64,000 nt of DNA from Polynucleobacter asymbioticus QLW-P1DMWA-1 (GCF_000016345.1 NC_009379.1:248001-312000), one strand, 5' to 3'. Positions 30,830 to 39,696 are shown, counted from the stretch's first letter. Numbers and translations: made by a program. The notes: a model not told the origin generated them from the letters alone.

Positions 30830-31279
30830 TTATTTTTTCGTTTGACTACTAAAAACGATATTACTCAGATTAGCATCTCTTGCGGCTTCTAGGGCAGTCA
30901 TGACTGCTTGATGTGGTGCTTTGGCATCGGCATCAATATTGACTTGAAGATTGTTGCCGCCTTGTTCGGTGAGCTGCATTAAAGCGGTGCTCATTTGTGT
31001 TGGGTTAATCACCTTGCCGTTAATTGCAAAGCGCCCATCACGACTAACGGCAATATGAATTTGCTTTACCTCTGCCTGATTTTCACTGCCGTTGGCACTA
31101 GGAAGGCTAATGGCTAATTCTTGATAGCGAGTAAATGTCGTTGAAATCATCAAAAAAATGAGAATGACTAACAACACATCAATAAACGGGATCAGATTAA
31201 TTTCTGGTTCTGTAGAGACAGAACTCGCCCCTAAAGAAAATCTTTTTCTGGAGTGTGGGTGGGTATCTAACCAACTCAT
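30830..31279 (-). CDS. exbD: ExbD/TolR family biopolymer transport protein
   Basis: 149 aa. One membrane helix (about 25-47) contains EINLIPFIDVLLVILIFLM with the proton-relay Asp, followed by a periplasmic domain (IHIAVSRDGRFAING). It is distinct from TolR at 25 kb. With exbB it forms a proton-driven motor that would energise a TonB-type protein, but no tonB is adjacent. The exbB-exbD-lpxK neighbourhood is common in betaproteobacteria. Confidence 0.9.
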   Translation of the reverse strand: MSWLDTHPHSRKRFSLGASSVSTEPEINLIPFIDVLLVILIFLMISTTFTRYQELAISLPSANGSENQAEVKQIHIAVSRDGRFAINGKVINPTQMSTALMQLTEQGGNNLQVNIDADAKAPHQAVMTALEAARDANLSNIVFSSQTKK

Positions 31280-31303
31280 TGCAAAGAGCTCATCATGGAT
31301 GAC

Positions 31304-31942
31304 TTACTGCGCAGCATCACTTGGATAGAGTTTTTTGAATAATTGACGGGTGAACTCTTCGCATTCACGTTGACGCTGATTTGCCATTGCGCGTAAACCG
31401 CGCCATGCGGCTAAAGCAGGAATAGCAATGAGTAAACCAAAGGCTGTGTTGTACAACGCTACTGAGATGCCGTGCGCAAGTTCTTGTGGGCTGCCCGCTA
31501 CGCCATTGACTGCCCCTTGACTGCCAAAGATTTCAATCATGCCTACTACTGTGCCAAATAAACCTAATAGAGGGGCAACAGTAGCAATGGTAGCCAGCGC
31601 ACCTAGATAACGATCAAGTTTTAACCAAGTAGCCTGTGCAAGTGCTTGTAGTTCTTCTAGTGCGACAGCAGCACTACTACCACTAAGCTTTTCTTTTAAT
31701 ACACAGGCAAACAAAGGAGTGGCTGGAGAAAGCTGTGCTAATTCGGTAACTTGGGCTTCAGAAACGTTTTTTTGGTTGGCGATCTGATTGCACATGCCAA
31801 AAGTGAGTTCTAGACTACCCTTTGGAAAAATATGAATTTGGCGCAGGTACCAGCTACGCTCAATCACAATCGCTAGGCCGATAATAGAGATGATCAAAAG
31901 AGGCCAAATGGGCCAACCGGCAGATAGTAAGATTGAGTACAT
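31304..31942 (-). CDS. exbB: ExbB/TolQ family proton-channel protein
   Basis: 212 aa with three predicted membrane helices (about 9-29, 110-132, 155-178). LLGLFGTVVGMIEIF and the SVALYNTAFGLLIAIPALAAW helix are the conserved MotA/TolQ/ExbB parts. First gene of the minus-strand run exbB-exbD-lpxK-ycaR-kdsB-adk. Upstream lies a 314-bp gap to divergent xseA. Confidence 0.9.
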   Translation of the reverse strand: MYSILLSAGWPIWPLLIISIIGLAIVIERSWYLRQIHIFPKGSLELTFGMCNQIANQKNVSEAQVTELAQLSPATPLFACVLKEKLSGSSAAVALEELQALAQATWLKLDRYLGALATIATVAPLLGLFGTVVGMIEIFGSQGAVNGVAGSPQELAHGISVALYNTAFGLLIAIPALAAWRGLRAMANQRQRECEEFTRQLFKKLYPSDAAQ

Positions 31943-32256
31943 AAGGTCAGTACTTTAGCTGAATTGAGATGCCCATTTCAGAAAGCTAGCCTGTGGATAA
32001 CTCTGTGCAAAACTTTTTGTTATAGGTGGTGTAAGTCCTTGATTGATGGTGAAAGGGGCGGGAAGATGCCCAAAGTCCCATCAATGGATGGAAAAAATTA
32101 CCGATATAAATCAATGGGTTGAAAATTATCTGTTGGATTTATGAGACGTTTTGGGTCAGTAATTACTTACTTCTTGTCGTTAAACCAAGGGTCAATGGGC
32201 CTCTGTGGATATTTATTGCTCGCCAAGGCAGGCGGTGCTGGGAATAAAGAGAAAAA
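31943..32256. other. 314-bp intergenic region between exbB and xseA with DnaA-box-like 9-mers
   Basis: No credible gene. On the minus strand it contains TTATCCACA (31992-32000), an exact DnaA-box consensus. A one-mismatch copy, ATATCCACA, occurs at 32204-32212. Divergent promoters for exbB and xseA are expected here. Two boxes can arise by chance, so a function in DnaA regulation is only a possibility. Confidence 0.35.
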
Positions 32257-33483
32257 ATGTCGGAAATGACTAGGGAAATTCTGAGTGTTGGCGATCTAAA
32301 CCGTGCCATTGCGGCCTCTTTAGAGGATCGCTTCGATACCGTTTGGGTTAGCGGGGAGATTTCCAACTTCAAGGCATATGACAGCGGGCACTGGTATTTC
32401 TCGTTGAAGGATGAAGAAGGCCAGATTCGTTGTGTCATGTTCCGAGGGCGCAATGGCCAAGTAGGCTTTATGCCCCAATCAGGAGATTTAGTCGAAGTTA
32501 GCGCCAGTTTGGGCATGTATGTCCCGCGCGGTGATATTCAGCTCACGATTCAAACCTTGCGACGTGCTGGTATGGGTGGCTTATACGAAGCCTTTTTAAA
32601 ACTCAAAGCCAAACTTGCTAAAGAAGGATTGTTTGACGAGGGGCGTAAGCGTGAGATTCCAACGCATCCCCGTTCGATTGGCATCATCACTTCACCACAA
32701 GCAGCAGCATTAAAAGATGTACTTAGTACATTAGCAAGACGCGCACCGCATATTCCAATTGTGATTTATCCAACTCTTGTGCAAGGCCCTGATGCATCTG
32801 CCGGAATTATTAAAGCATTAAAGGCTGCCGAAAAAGAGCAAGCAGTTGATGTCATTTTGTTAGTGCGTGGTGGGGGTAGCATTGAAGATCTCTGGGCATT
32901 TAATGATGAGCAATTAGCATATGCAATTGCACAATCTAGTATTCCGGTGGTGAGCGGCGTTGGACATGAAACGGATTTCACGATCGCCGATTTCGTAGCA
33001 GATCTACGTGCACCCACACCAACAGGGGCTGCAGAGCTGGCTGCCCCACGCAAGGACCAGATGTTGCAAGAGCTCGAGGCTATCAAGCAAGCTTTGCTAC
33101 AGCGCATCAACCAGCGTATAGAGCGTGAGGCTCAGACTTTAGATCAATTGGCACTTCGTTTGAGTCATGCGTTGCCAAATCCGGATCGCATGCGAGAGCA
33201 GATTGCTGGTTGGCAACAGCGCTTAAATCAAGCTTGGTCAGTGCGTATGGAAAACTGGAAACGAAATCAAACATACTATCAATCGCAGTTAGAGATGCTT
33301 AATCCACAAAGAACTCTAGAGCGTGGATATGCAGTGATCTTGAATAAGGAAAATGATCAGCTACATGCAGTGCGTAATCCTGCTGAGCTTAATACCCAAA
33401 ATACTTACCAGATACGTTTAGCTGGTGGGCGCGTGGATATCAGAGTTGCTGAGGTGGCGAAGGCTAATTCAGATAGTAAATAG
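32257..33483 (+). CDS. xseA: exodeoxyribonuclease VII large subunit
   Basis: 408 aa. An N-terminal OB-fold (about 8-105: VGDLNRAIAASLEDRFDTVWVSGEISNF) precedes the catalytic domain with SPQAAALKDVLSTLARR, VDVILLVRGGGSIEDLWAFNDE and VVSGVGHETDFTIADFVADLRAPTPTGAAE. The C-terminal coiled coil (about 265-340) ends in LERGYAVI. It degrades single-stranded DNA with XseB, which is not in the window. Divergent from exbB. Confidence 0.96.
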   Translation: MSEMTREILSVGDLNRAIAASLEDRFDTVWVSGEISNFKAYDSGHWYFSLKDEEGQIRCVMFRGRNGQVGFMPQSGDLVEVSASLGMYVPRGDIQLTIQTLRRAGMGGLYEAFLKLKAKLAKEGLFDEGRKREIPTHPRSIGIITSPQAAALKDVLSTLARRAPHIPIVIYPTLVQGPDASAGIIKALKAAEKEQAVDVILLVRGGGSIEDLWAFNDEQLAYAIAQSSIPVVSGVGHETDFTIADFVADLRAPTPTGAAELAAPRKDQMLQELEAIKQALLQRINQRIEREAQTLDQLALRLSHALPNPDRMREQIAGWQQRLNQAWSVRMENWKRNQTYYQSQLEMLNPQRTLERGYAVILNKENDQLHAVRNPAELNTQNTYQIRLAGGRVDIRVAEVAKANSDSK

Positions 33484-33494
33484 TGGTATTTTCT

Positions 33495-33530
33495 TAGTTA
33501 TTATACAAATATTTTTCTGTATAATAACTA
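33495..33530. promoter_or_regulatory. perfect 13-bp inverted repeat overlapping a TATAAT box
   Basis: Arms TAGTTATTATACA (33495-33507) and TGTATAATAACTA (33518-33530) are perfect inverted copies around a 10-nt spacer. The right arm contains TATAAT (33520-33525). With standard spacing its transcript would begin at 33532, the A of the downstream ATG, giving a leaderless mRNA. No Shine-Dalgarno is present and the -35 match is poor. The palindrome is a probable operator. Confidence 0.6.
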
Positions 33531-33531
33531 G

Positions 33532-34581
33532 ATGATAAACTCATTCTATAAGCCACTCTCCCTAACTGCACAAACTGCTTATGCGGAGTTACAGGATCAG
33601 CTACGTATACACAATATTGATCGTCTTAGAGTCTTGCCTGGTGCGTTTCACAAGCAAACTCAAAAAGGGAAGTCTTACATTTACTATGGCTATCGTGATT
33701 TAGATGGTTCTGGGCGGATGGCATATGTGGGCCCAGAGGATCAGCGTGTAAATGAGTTAATTCAAAAGCATCAAGCGTTAAAGGGTGATGAGTTAAGTCA
33801 AAAGATCAAGGGTTTGGCTAAATCTGCTGAGGCATTGGGTTGTGCTAGCACCTTAACTAAGCATTTTAGAGTGGTTAATCGTCTTGATCAGTATGGTTTT
33901 TTTAGAGCGGGTAGCATTCTAATTGGAACCCATGCTTTTCTTGCTATGGGCAATATGCTTGGCGTGAAATGGCTTTCATCTAATTTAACAATGGATGTCG
34001 ATTTTGCGCATGCTGGAAAAAATGTATCGATTGCACTGGGCGCTAATGTCAAAATTTCAGTACACGACGCTCTCAATTCCCTGGAGATGGGTTTACTTCC
34101 TATTGCAGAATTTTCGGGTAAGACGGGTGCTCAATACCGCAATCCGAAAGACCCAGAATTACGTTTGGATTTTGTGACTCCTCAAACCCGCGATGGTGGA
34201 CCCGTGATATTGCCAAATTTGGGTTTAACTTTGGAATGCTTAAAGTTTATGGAGTATTCCTTAGTGGGTACAACTCAAACTGTTCTACTTTCGAAAGAGG
34301 GCGCCTGTATGGTTAATATCCCAGCTCCTGAGCGTTATGCTGTTCACAAACTGATTATCTATGGAGAGCGTCCATTAAATGAGCACGCTAAAGCAAATAA
34401 AGACTTGGGGCAGGCTGCAGCAATTTTTAAAGCACTATTTGATATGGGTAATGGAGACCTTGTGAGATCTGCGTGGTCAGATGCCCTATCACGAGGGCCT
34501 GGTTGGGTTAAAAGACTGAATCAGGGGAGGGCTGCTTTACTTAAACGCTACCCGGAATTATTGGCTTTGGCTAATGAGTAA
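33532..34581 (+). CDS. GSU2403-like nucleotidyltransferase-fold protein
   Basis: 349 aa. It resembles the GSU2403/NTP_transf_8 family of uncharacterised nucleotidyltransferase-fold proteins. Visible features are a helical N-terminal third (to about 110), GTHAFLAMGNMLG around residue 131, TMDVDFAH near 154, which fits the two-Asp metal site of such enzymes, and a C-terminal helical tail with APERYAVHKLIIYGERP. No nucleotide substrate is known. It stands alone between xseA and murB behind a palindromic promoter that predicts leaderless, possibly self-repressed, expression. A defence or toxin-like role is possible but not shown. Confidence 0.68.
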   Translation: MINSFYKPLSLTAQTAYAELQDQLRIHNIDRLRVLPGAFHKQTQKGKSYIYYGYRDLDGSGRMAYVGPEDQRVNELIQKHQALKGDELSQKIKGLAKSAEALGCASTLTKHFRVVNRLDQYGFFRAGSILIGTHAFLAMGNMLGVKWLSSNLTMDVDFAHAGKNVSIALGANVKISVHDALNSLEMGLLPIAEFSGKTGAQYRNPKDPELRLDFVTPQTRDGGPVILPNLGLTLECLKFMEYSLVGTTQTVLLSKEGACMVNIPAPERYAVHKLIIYGERPLNEHAKANKDLGQAAAIFKALFDMGNGDLVRSAWSDALSRGPGWVKRLNQGRAALLKRYPELLALANE

Positions 34582-34600
34582 GCATTGTTAGAAACTGCTA

Positions 34601-35638
34601 TTACAAAATATTGGGTTCAATCTCTAAGCTGACACCAAACTCTTTTCGCACTTTTTCTTGAATGCATTTTGCAAGACCTAAGATATCTTGTGCTGTGCCA
34701 CCACCATGGTTGACCAATACCAAGGCTTGGTTTTCGTAAACGCCCACATTGCCCATGCGCTCCCCTTTAAAGCCACACTGGTCTATAAGCCAACCAGCAG
34801 CGAGCTTTCGTTTACCTGGGGCATCTGGGTAAGAAACCAAGTTTGGGTGTTTGCCCAAAAGGGTTTCATGTTGCTCATTGGGAACAATCGGGTTCTGAAA
34901 GAAGCTGCCTGCATTGCCAATGACCTTAGGGTCCGGCAGCTTGCGAGTCCGAATTTTGCACACGGCTAAAAAGATTTCTTCTGGGCAAGGAGTCGCATTA
35001 GCAGCAAACTGATTTGCTAAATCTGCGTAATGAATACGTGCCTGCCATTGCTTAGGGAGTTTAAAAACGACCTTTGTCACGATAAAGCGGTGGGGATGTT
35101 GCTTAAAGTAGCTATCGCGATATGCAAAGTGGCATGCTGATTTTGGAAGGGTGACAAAGGAATCGGTGTGTGCATCAAAGGCTTCGATACTGTCGATGTA
35201 GTCTGCTACTTCAATGCCGTATGCACCAATGTTCTGAATGGGGGCAGCGCCAACCGTTCCTGGAATCAGGGCCAGGTTTTCTAGGCCAGGTAAGTCATTG
35301 TCTAGCGACCACAATACAAAGTCATGCCAATTCACGCCACCACCTACTGCCACTAATGAGTGCTCTTGGTTGGAAGAGGTGATTTCTGCGCCAGTGATAT
35401 TCATCAGCAGGGTCGCCCCTGGCAACACTTTAGGCAAAATGACATTACTACCGCCACCCAATACTCTCCAGCTCAATTTTTGCGCTGCAATGGATTCCAT
35501 GACTTCCGGGATCTGCTCAGCACTCGTGATTTCATAGGCAAGCTCGGCGCTAGCGTCAAAGCCAAAGGTATTGCGGCCCTGCAGTCCTAAATTCCGAGTT
35601 AATTTAGATGGCTGGGGCGCATTTTGAGCACGGTTCAT
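34601..35638 (-). CDS. murB: UDP-N-acetylmuramate dehydrogenase
   Basis: 345 aa. It reduces UDP-GlcNAc-enolpyruvate to UDP-MurNAc using FAD and NADPH. FAD-binding motifs are RVLGGGSNVIL (about 58-68) and PGTVGAAPIQNIGAYG (about 125-140), then the YRDSYFK segment. The catalytic loop NAGSFFQNPIV (about 242-252) carries the active Ser. Divergent from yajQ, convergent with the nucleotidyltransferase-fold gene. Confidence 0.95.
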   Translation of the reverse strand: MNRAQNAPQPSKLTRNLGLQGRNTFGFDASAELAYEITSAEQIPEVMESIAAQKLSWRVLGGGSNVILPKVLPGATLLMNITGAEITSSNQEHSLVAVGGGVNWHDFVLWSLDNDLPGLENLALIPGTVGAAPIQNIGAYGIEVADYIDSIEAFDAHTDSFVTLPKSACHFAYRDSYFKQHPHRFIVTKVVFKLPKQWQARIHYADLANQFAANATPCPEEIFLAVCKIRTRKLPDPKVIGNAGSFFQNPIVPNEQHETLLGKHPNLVSYPDAPGKRKLAAGWLIDQCGFKGERMGNVGVYENQALVLVNHGGGTAQDILGLAKCIQEKVRKEFGVSLEIEPNIL

Positions 35639-35743
35639 GCCACAATCTTATTCGGAAACGCAATTGCATTGGCTTTCTGGATCAAAATATTCAAAAGCCA
35701 GCAATTTCGAGCAATATATTGAGAGAAAAGATAAGGAGTCCAA

Positions 35744-36229
35744 ATGCCATCATTTGACGTAGTATGCGAACCCGATATGGTTGAGTTGAAAAACGCCATT
35801 GAGCAATCCAACAAAGAAATTAGCAATCGTTTTGACTTTAAGGGTTCTGATAGCCGCGTAGAGCAAAAAGATGAAGCATTGATCTTATTTGGCGATGACG
35901 ACTTTAAATTGGGTCAGGTGCGCGATGTATTGGTTAATAAAATGGCTAAACGAAATGTGGATGTGCGTTATCTAAAAGATGACAAAACAGAAACCATTGG
36001 TGGTGATAAGCGTAAGCAAACCATGAAGATTCAAAAAGGCATTACCTCTGAGTTGTCTAAAAAAGTAGTACGCATTATTAAAGACAGCAAGATCAAAGTA
36101 CAAGCCAGTATTCAGGGTGATGCAGTTCGCGTTACTGGTGGCAAGCGCGACGACTTGCAAGAAACCATGGCCCTATTGAAAAAAGAAGTTACTGAAGCGC
36201 CGTTGGGCTTTAATAACTTCCGTGATTAG
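35744..36229 (+). CDS. yajQ: YajQ family nucleotide-binding protein
   Basis: 161 aa, full length. It begins [20 protein letters not shown] and has the [10 protein letters not shown] motif at about residues 27-36, the C-terminal [12 protein letters not shown] and the terminal PLGFNNFRD, all YajQ hallmarks. Members bind tRNA and nucleotides, and in Xanthomonas one binds cyclic di-GMP. In betaproteobacteria the gene commonly adjoins murB, as here. Confidence 0.95.
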   Translation: MPSFDVVCEPDMVELKNAIEQSNKEISNRFDFKGSDSRVEQKDEALILFGDDDFKLGQVRDVLVNKMAKRNVDVRYLKDDKTETIGGDKRKQTMKIQKGITSELSKKVVRIIKDSKIKVQASIQGDAVRVTGGKRDDLQETMALLKKEVTEAPLGFNNFRD

Positions 36230-36317
36230 GGTGTCCAGGTCTTCTAATTAAGGGGATTGAAAACCCCCTTGAAACAAATACCTGCAAGACCGATGAGTAA
36301 AAAAGAAAGGGCATTTT

Positions 36318-36590
36318 ATGAAAAAGCCTAACAAGATAATTCCTAAATTTAAAACCGAAAAAGAAGAGCGCACTTTTTGGGAAAAGAATGATGCATCTGA
36401 ATATTTTGATCTCTCTAAAGCGGTCCGGGTTACGATGCCCAATCTGAAGCCTACAACAGCTTCTATCTCACTCCGTCTTTCCCAGAGCTTTCTTGAAAAT
36501 ATCAAGTTACAAGCTAATAAATTGGATGTACCCTATCAATCACTGATGCAAATATGGCTAGCTGAAAAATTAGAAGAGGCGACGAGGTAA
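36318..36590 (+). CDS. CopG-type antitoxin-like protein (BrnA family), orphan
   Basis: 90 aa. The IPKFKTEKEERTFWEKND N-terminus, FDLSKAVRVTMPNLKP middle and SISLRLSQSFLENIKLQANKLDVPYQSL ribbon-helix-helix C-terminus match the CopG_antitoxin family of type II toxin-antitoxin systems, whose partner is usually a BrnT-type RNase. There is no partner: only 88 nt lie upstream after yajQ and 45 nt downstream before xerD, too short for one. It may be a leftover antitoxin or a stand-alone repressor. Confidence 0.75.
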   Translation: MKKPNKIIPKFKTEKEERTFWEKNDASEYFDLSKAVRVTMPNLKPTTASISLRLSQSFLENIKLQANKLDVPYQSLMQIWLAEKLEEATR

Positions 36591-36635
36591 TTTAAGAAAT
36601 ACACCCTTTTTTAAGTACGTAAAATAGTCATCTCA

Positions 36636-37553
36636 ATGGCCACTCAGCTGCCTATACATCCTGCAAGCCAAGAGGCAATAGAGCGGTTTTGCGATGCCTG
36701 CTGGCTAGAAGATGGTTTGGCAAAAAATAGTCTTTCAGCCTATCGCCGTGACTTATTGCTCCTAGCCCAGTGGCTATATCAACAGTCAGGTGTAGATCTT
36801 TATGCGGTTACAGAAAAAGATCTCACTGCTTATATAGCGCATCGCCGCGCTGATAAAGCCACTACAGCCAATCGGCGTTTAACGGTATTCAAGCGTTTTT
36901 ATCGCCATGCATTACGAATCAATTTAGTCAAGAGTGATCCTTGTATTGGACTCCGTGCAGCCAAGCAAGCATTGCGTTTCCCAAAAACATTGAGTGAAGA
37001 TCAGGTGACTGCTTTGCTTAATGCACCCGATATTGAAACCCCATTAGGACTTCGCGATCGCACCATGCTCGAGCTCATGTATGCCAGCGGCCTACGCGTT
37101 TCAGAAATTGTTTCTCTTAAAACGGTTGCACTAGGTTTGAATGAGGGCGTAGTTCGAGTGGTCAATGGCAAAGGTGGCAAGGAACGATTAGTGCCTTTCG
37201 GCGGAGAAGCAGGGCAATGGTTAAGAAGGTATCTAGCGGAAGCGAGAACGCCATTGCTCGAGGGAAAAACAACTGATGCGGTATTTGTGGGTCGACACAC
37301 TGGCACGGGGCTTACCCGTCAAGCATTTTGGGCGCTCATTAAGCGCTACGCGACCGTAGCCAATATTCCTGTCGCTTTATCACCTCATACCCTCAGGCAT
37401 GCTTTTGCCACCCATTTGCTGAATCATGGAGCGGATTTAAGGGTGGTGCAGCTATTGCTTGGGCACGCCGATATCTCCACTACCCAAATCTATACCCATG
37501 TCGCCAGAGAGCGCCTGAAATCCATTCATCAGCAACATCACCCTCGCGGCTAG
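36636..37553 (+). CDS. xerD: site-specific tyrosine recombinase XerD
   Basis: 305 aa. The N-terminal SAM-like domain (about 12-100, IERFCDACWLEDGLAKNSLSAYRRDL) and catalytic domain are both intact. Catalytic residues are R154 (ASGLRVSE), K181 (KGGKE), H251 and R254 (HTLRH), H277 (LLGHADI) and Y286 (TQIYTHV). With XerC it resolves chromosome dimers at dif. The wording of the N-terminus favours XerD over XerC. No dif site was recognised here. Confidence 0.93.
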   Translation: MATQLPIHPASQEAIERFCDACWLEDGLAKNSLSAYRRDLLLLAQWLYQQSGVDLYAVTEKDLTAYIAHRRADKATTANRRLTVFKRFYRHALRINLVKSDPCIGLRAAKQALRFPKTLSEDQVTALLNAPDIETPLGLRDRTMLELMYASGLRVSEIVSLKTVALGLNEGVVRVVNGKGGKERLVPFGGEAGQWLRRYLAEARTPLLEGKTTDAVFVGRHTGTGLTRQAFWALIKRYATVANIPVALSPHTLRHAFATHLLNHGADLRVVQLLLGHADISTTQIYTHVARERLKSIHQQHHPRG

Positions 37554-37600
37554 CAGAGCTCAAAAGGCTTATAAGCTCCAAAAGTGTTTAACATGTCGAT

Positions 37601-38233
37601 ATGACTTTGACCTTAGATCTTTTACTCATTCCGCTAGCCTATCTGATTGGTTCCATCTCATTTGCGGTGGTGGTGAGTAAATGCATGCGTTTGCCCGATC
37701 CTCATACGTATGGCTCTGGTAACCCTGGTGCCACCAATGTTTTGCGTACGGGCAATAAGAAGGCTGCTGTACTCACTTTAATTGGCGATGCTTTAAAAGG
37801 TTACTTTGCAGTCATGTTGGCCCGCCATATTTTGGGAGACCAATCGCTAACAGCCAGTTTAAATTCTTGGCTTTTATGTGGTGTAGTAATCGCAGTATTT
37901 TTGGGGCATCTATTCCCAGTCTTTCATGGCTTTAAAGGCGGTAAGGGCGTTGCTACAGCTTGCGGTATCTTATTTGGCATTAATTGGATATTGGGCTTAG
38001 CTACGCTAGCGACTTGGATCATCGTTGCTAAATTTATGCGTTACTCCTCTTTGGCTGCTATTGCTGCTGCCATATTTGGCCCAGTCTATTTTGTGTTCTT
38101 GTTTGGCTTTCAGCCAATGGGCATTGCGCTACTGATTGTTTGCTTCTTATTAATTTGGCGTCACCATAGCAATATTCAAAATTTAATGAATGGCACAGAA
38201 AGCCGCATCGGCTCCAAGAAAGAGACCCAATAA
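37601..38233 (+). CDS. plsY: acyl-phosphate glycerol-3-phosphate acyltransferase
   Basis: 210 aa integral membrane protein with five to six hydrophobic helices. PlsY motifs are [14 protein letters not shown] (near 14-27), [12 protein letters not shown] (near 38-49), and [15 protein letters not shown] (near 107-121). It makes lysophosphatidic acid from acyl phosphate and glycerol-3-phosphate. The MAPEG gene follows after 2 nt. Confidence 0.95.
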   Translation: MTLTLDLLLIPLAYLIGSISFAVVVSKCMRLPDPHTYGSGNPGATNVLRTGNKKAAVLTLIGDALKGYFAVMLARHILGDQSLTASLNSWLLCGVVIAVFLGHLFPVFHGFKGGKGVATACGILFGINWILGLATLATWIIVAKFMRYSSLAAIAAAIFGPVYFVFLFGFQPMGIALLIVCFLLIWRHHSNIQNLMNGTESRIGSKKETQ

Positions 38234-38235
38234 CC

Positions 38236-38607
38236 ATGACTATTGCTTACGCTTGCATCCTAATTATGGGTTTATTGCCTTATGTAGCTACTGGCATTGC
38301 CAAGAAGGGCTTTGAGGGTTACGACAACAGCATGCCAAGACAGTGGTTGGCAAAGCAGGATGGCTATAGGGCTAGAGCCAATGCTGCTCAAGCCAACCTT
38401 TTTGAATCTTTACCCCTCTTTTTTGCCACAGTCATCATTGCTCAGATTGCCAATGCCCCGCAGTTCAGAATTGATATCCTAGCAGTGGGTTTTGTGATTG
38501 CCCGAATCGCTTATCTAGTTTGCTATGTGGCTAACTGGCCAACGACACGATCGATTGTGTGGCTTGCTGGAATGGTGTGCACAGTGAGCATTTTTTTTCA
38601 GATATAA
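38236..38607 (+). CDS. MAPEG family membrane protein
   Basis: 123 aa with four hydrophobic stretches (about 2-20, 55-75, 78-98, 103-122). QDGYRARANAAQANLFESLPLF is the MAPEG signature region (RAxxAxxNxxE-like). MAPEG proteins of eukaryotes act on eicosanoids and glutathione; the bacterial versions have no known role. It is tightly linked to plsY and followed by folE after 40 nt. Confidence 0.88.
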   Translation: MTIAYACILIMGLLPYVATGIAKKGFEGYDNSMPRQWLAKQDGYRARANAAQANLFESLPLFFATVIIAQIANAPQFRIDILAVGFVIARIAYLVCYVANWPTTRSIVWLAGMVCTVSIFFQI

Positions 38608-38647
38608 ACAAAAAACAAATTAAATACTAATATCGAGACAACTACTC

Positions 38648-39436
38648 ATGGTTACGAAAAATACCAAAACACCAGCAAAGACACAAACTAAGGCTGTAGC
38701 AAAAAAATTGAGCGTTAAAAAGATGACTCCTCAAAAAATACAAAGTAAAAATGACGATGCTGGCTTGCCGCTATCGGTAATGATTCGTCGCCGTATCGAA
38801 GCGCAAAATGCACGCTTTCATGCGAACGATAATATTTCCGCTTTTATTAAACCCGGTGAACTAGAGGGCTTGGTAGATGAGGTTGCTGAAAAAATGCAAG
38901 CCGTACTTGAGAGCCTGGTGATTGATACCAATAGCGATCACAACACCAAGAACACCAGTCGTCGTGTGGCTAAGATGTATGTACAAGAGGTCTTTAATGG
39001 TCGTTATGTAGAGCAGCCAACCCTTACCAAGTTTCCAAATGTCAGCCGTTTAAACGAATTGATGATCGTAGGACCTATTACGATTAGAAGCGCCTGCTCT
39101 CATCACCTTTGCCCCATCATGGGTCGTATTTGGATTGGGGTATTACCAAGCAAAGAGTCCGCTTTAATTGGTTTATCTAAATATTCACGATTGACTGAGT
39201 GGGTGATGTGTAGACCACAGATTCAAGAAGAGGCTGTAGTTGAGTTGGCTGACATGCTAGAGAAAAAAATTAAACCGATTGGGGTTGCCATCGTGATGGA
39301 TGCCGATCACTTTTGCATGCAATGGCGTGGCGTCAAAGATCGCGACTCTAAGATGGTAAACAGTGTGATGCGCGGCGCATTCTTAAAAGACTCTAACTTG
39401 CGTCGTGAGTTTTTATCTCTATTGGATAAGCGCTAA
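38648..39436 (+). CDS. folE: GTP cyclohydrolase I (divergent active site)
   Basis: 262 aa. It converts GTP to 7,8-dihydroneopterin triphosphate, the entry to folate (and preQ) synthesis. The zinc ligands fit C150 and H153 (CSHH) and C223 (HFCM), and Q193/E194 match the E. coli Gln-Glu pair that holds GTP. The Glu in the family's CEHH motif is Ser151 here. The first 40 residues are a Lys-rich extension absent from E. coli FolE. GLSKYSR, QIQEE and the RGVKDRDS end support the fold. Whether activity is normal is unknown. Confidence 0.88.
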   Translation: MVTKNTKTPAKTQTKAVAKKLSVKKMTPQKIQSKNDDAGLPLSVMIRRRIEAQNARFHANDNISAFIKPGELEGLVDEVAEKMQAVLESLVIDTNSDHNTKNTSRRVAKMYVQEVFNGRYVEQPTLTKFPNVSRLNELMIVGPITIRSACSHHLCPIMGRIWIGVLPSKESALIGLSKYSRLTEWVMCRPQIQEEAVVELADMLEKKIKPIGVAIVMDADHFCMQWRGVKDRDSKMVNSVMRGAFLKDSNLRREFLSLLDKR

Positions 39437-39439
39437 GGC

Positions 39440-39643
39440 ATGCGAGTACTTGTAATTCTGATGAGCGGAATTTTTCTAGTAGCTTGTTCGCAATTTCCAA
39501 CTACGCATCCTGATGCCGCAAAAAATAATCCCACGCAATATAGGGCTGATATGAGGGATTGCGCACGCAATTACCCAGAATCAGGTACTGGCGCCTATCT
39601 CAAGCAGCGCGTGTCATGCATGGAGCTTAAGGGTTGGCAGTAA
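39440..39643 (+). CDS. small predicted lipoprotein
   Basis: 67 aa, starting 3 nt after the folE stop. The hydrophobic leader ends in lipobox LVAC at about residue 16, followed by a short mature part with three further cysteines or aromatics of note (C42, C60 and terminal GWQ). No recognised family. It is probably lipidated in the periplasm or outer membrane and co-transcribed with folE. Confidence 0.6.
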   Translation: MRVLVILMSGIFLVACSQFPTTHPDAAKNNPTQYRADMRDCARNYPESGTGAYLKQRVSCMELKGWQ

Positions 39644-39696
39644 AAAGTTGACTTTTCCTAGCAATTCAAACTGATTGTGCGAGGAGTAGATTTTTA

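Noticed and set aside
36250..36272. Short hairpin AAGGGG / CCCCTT after yajQ
   Set aside because: The stem is short and there is no T-run, so it is not a convincing terminator.
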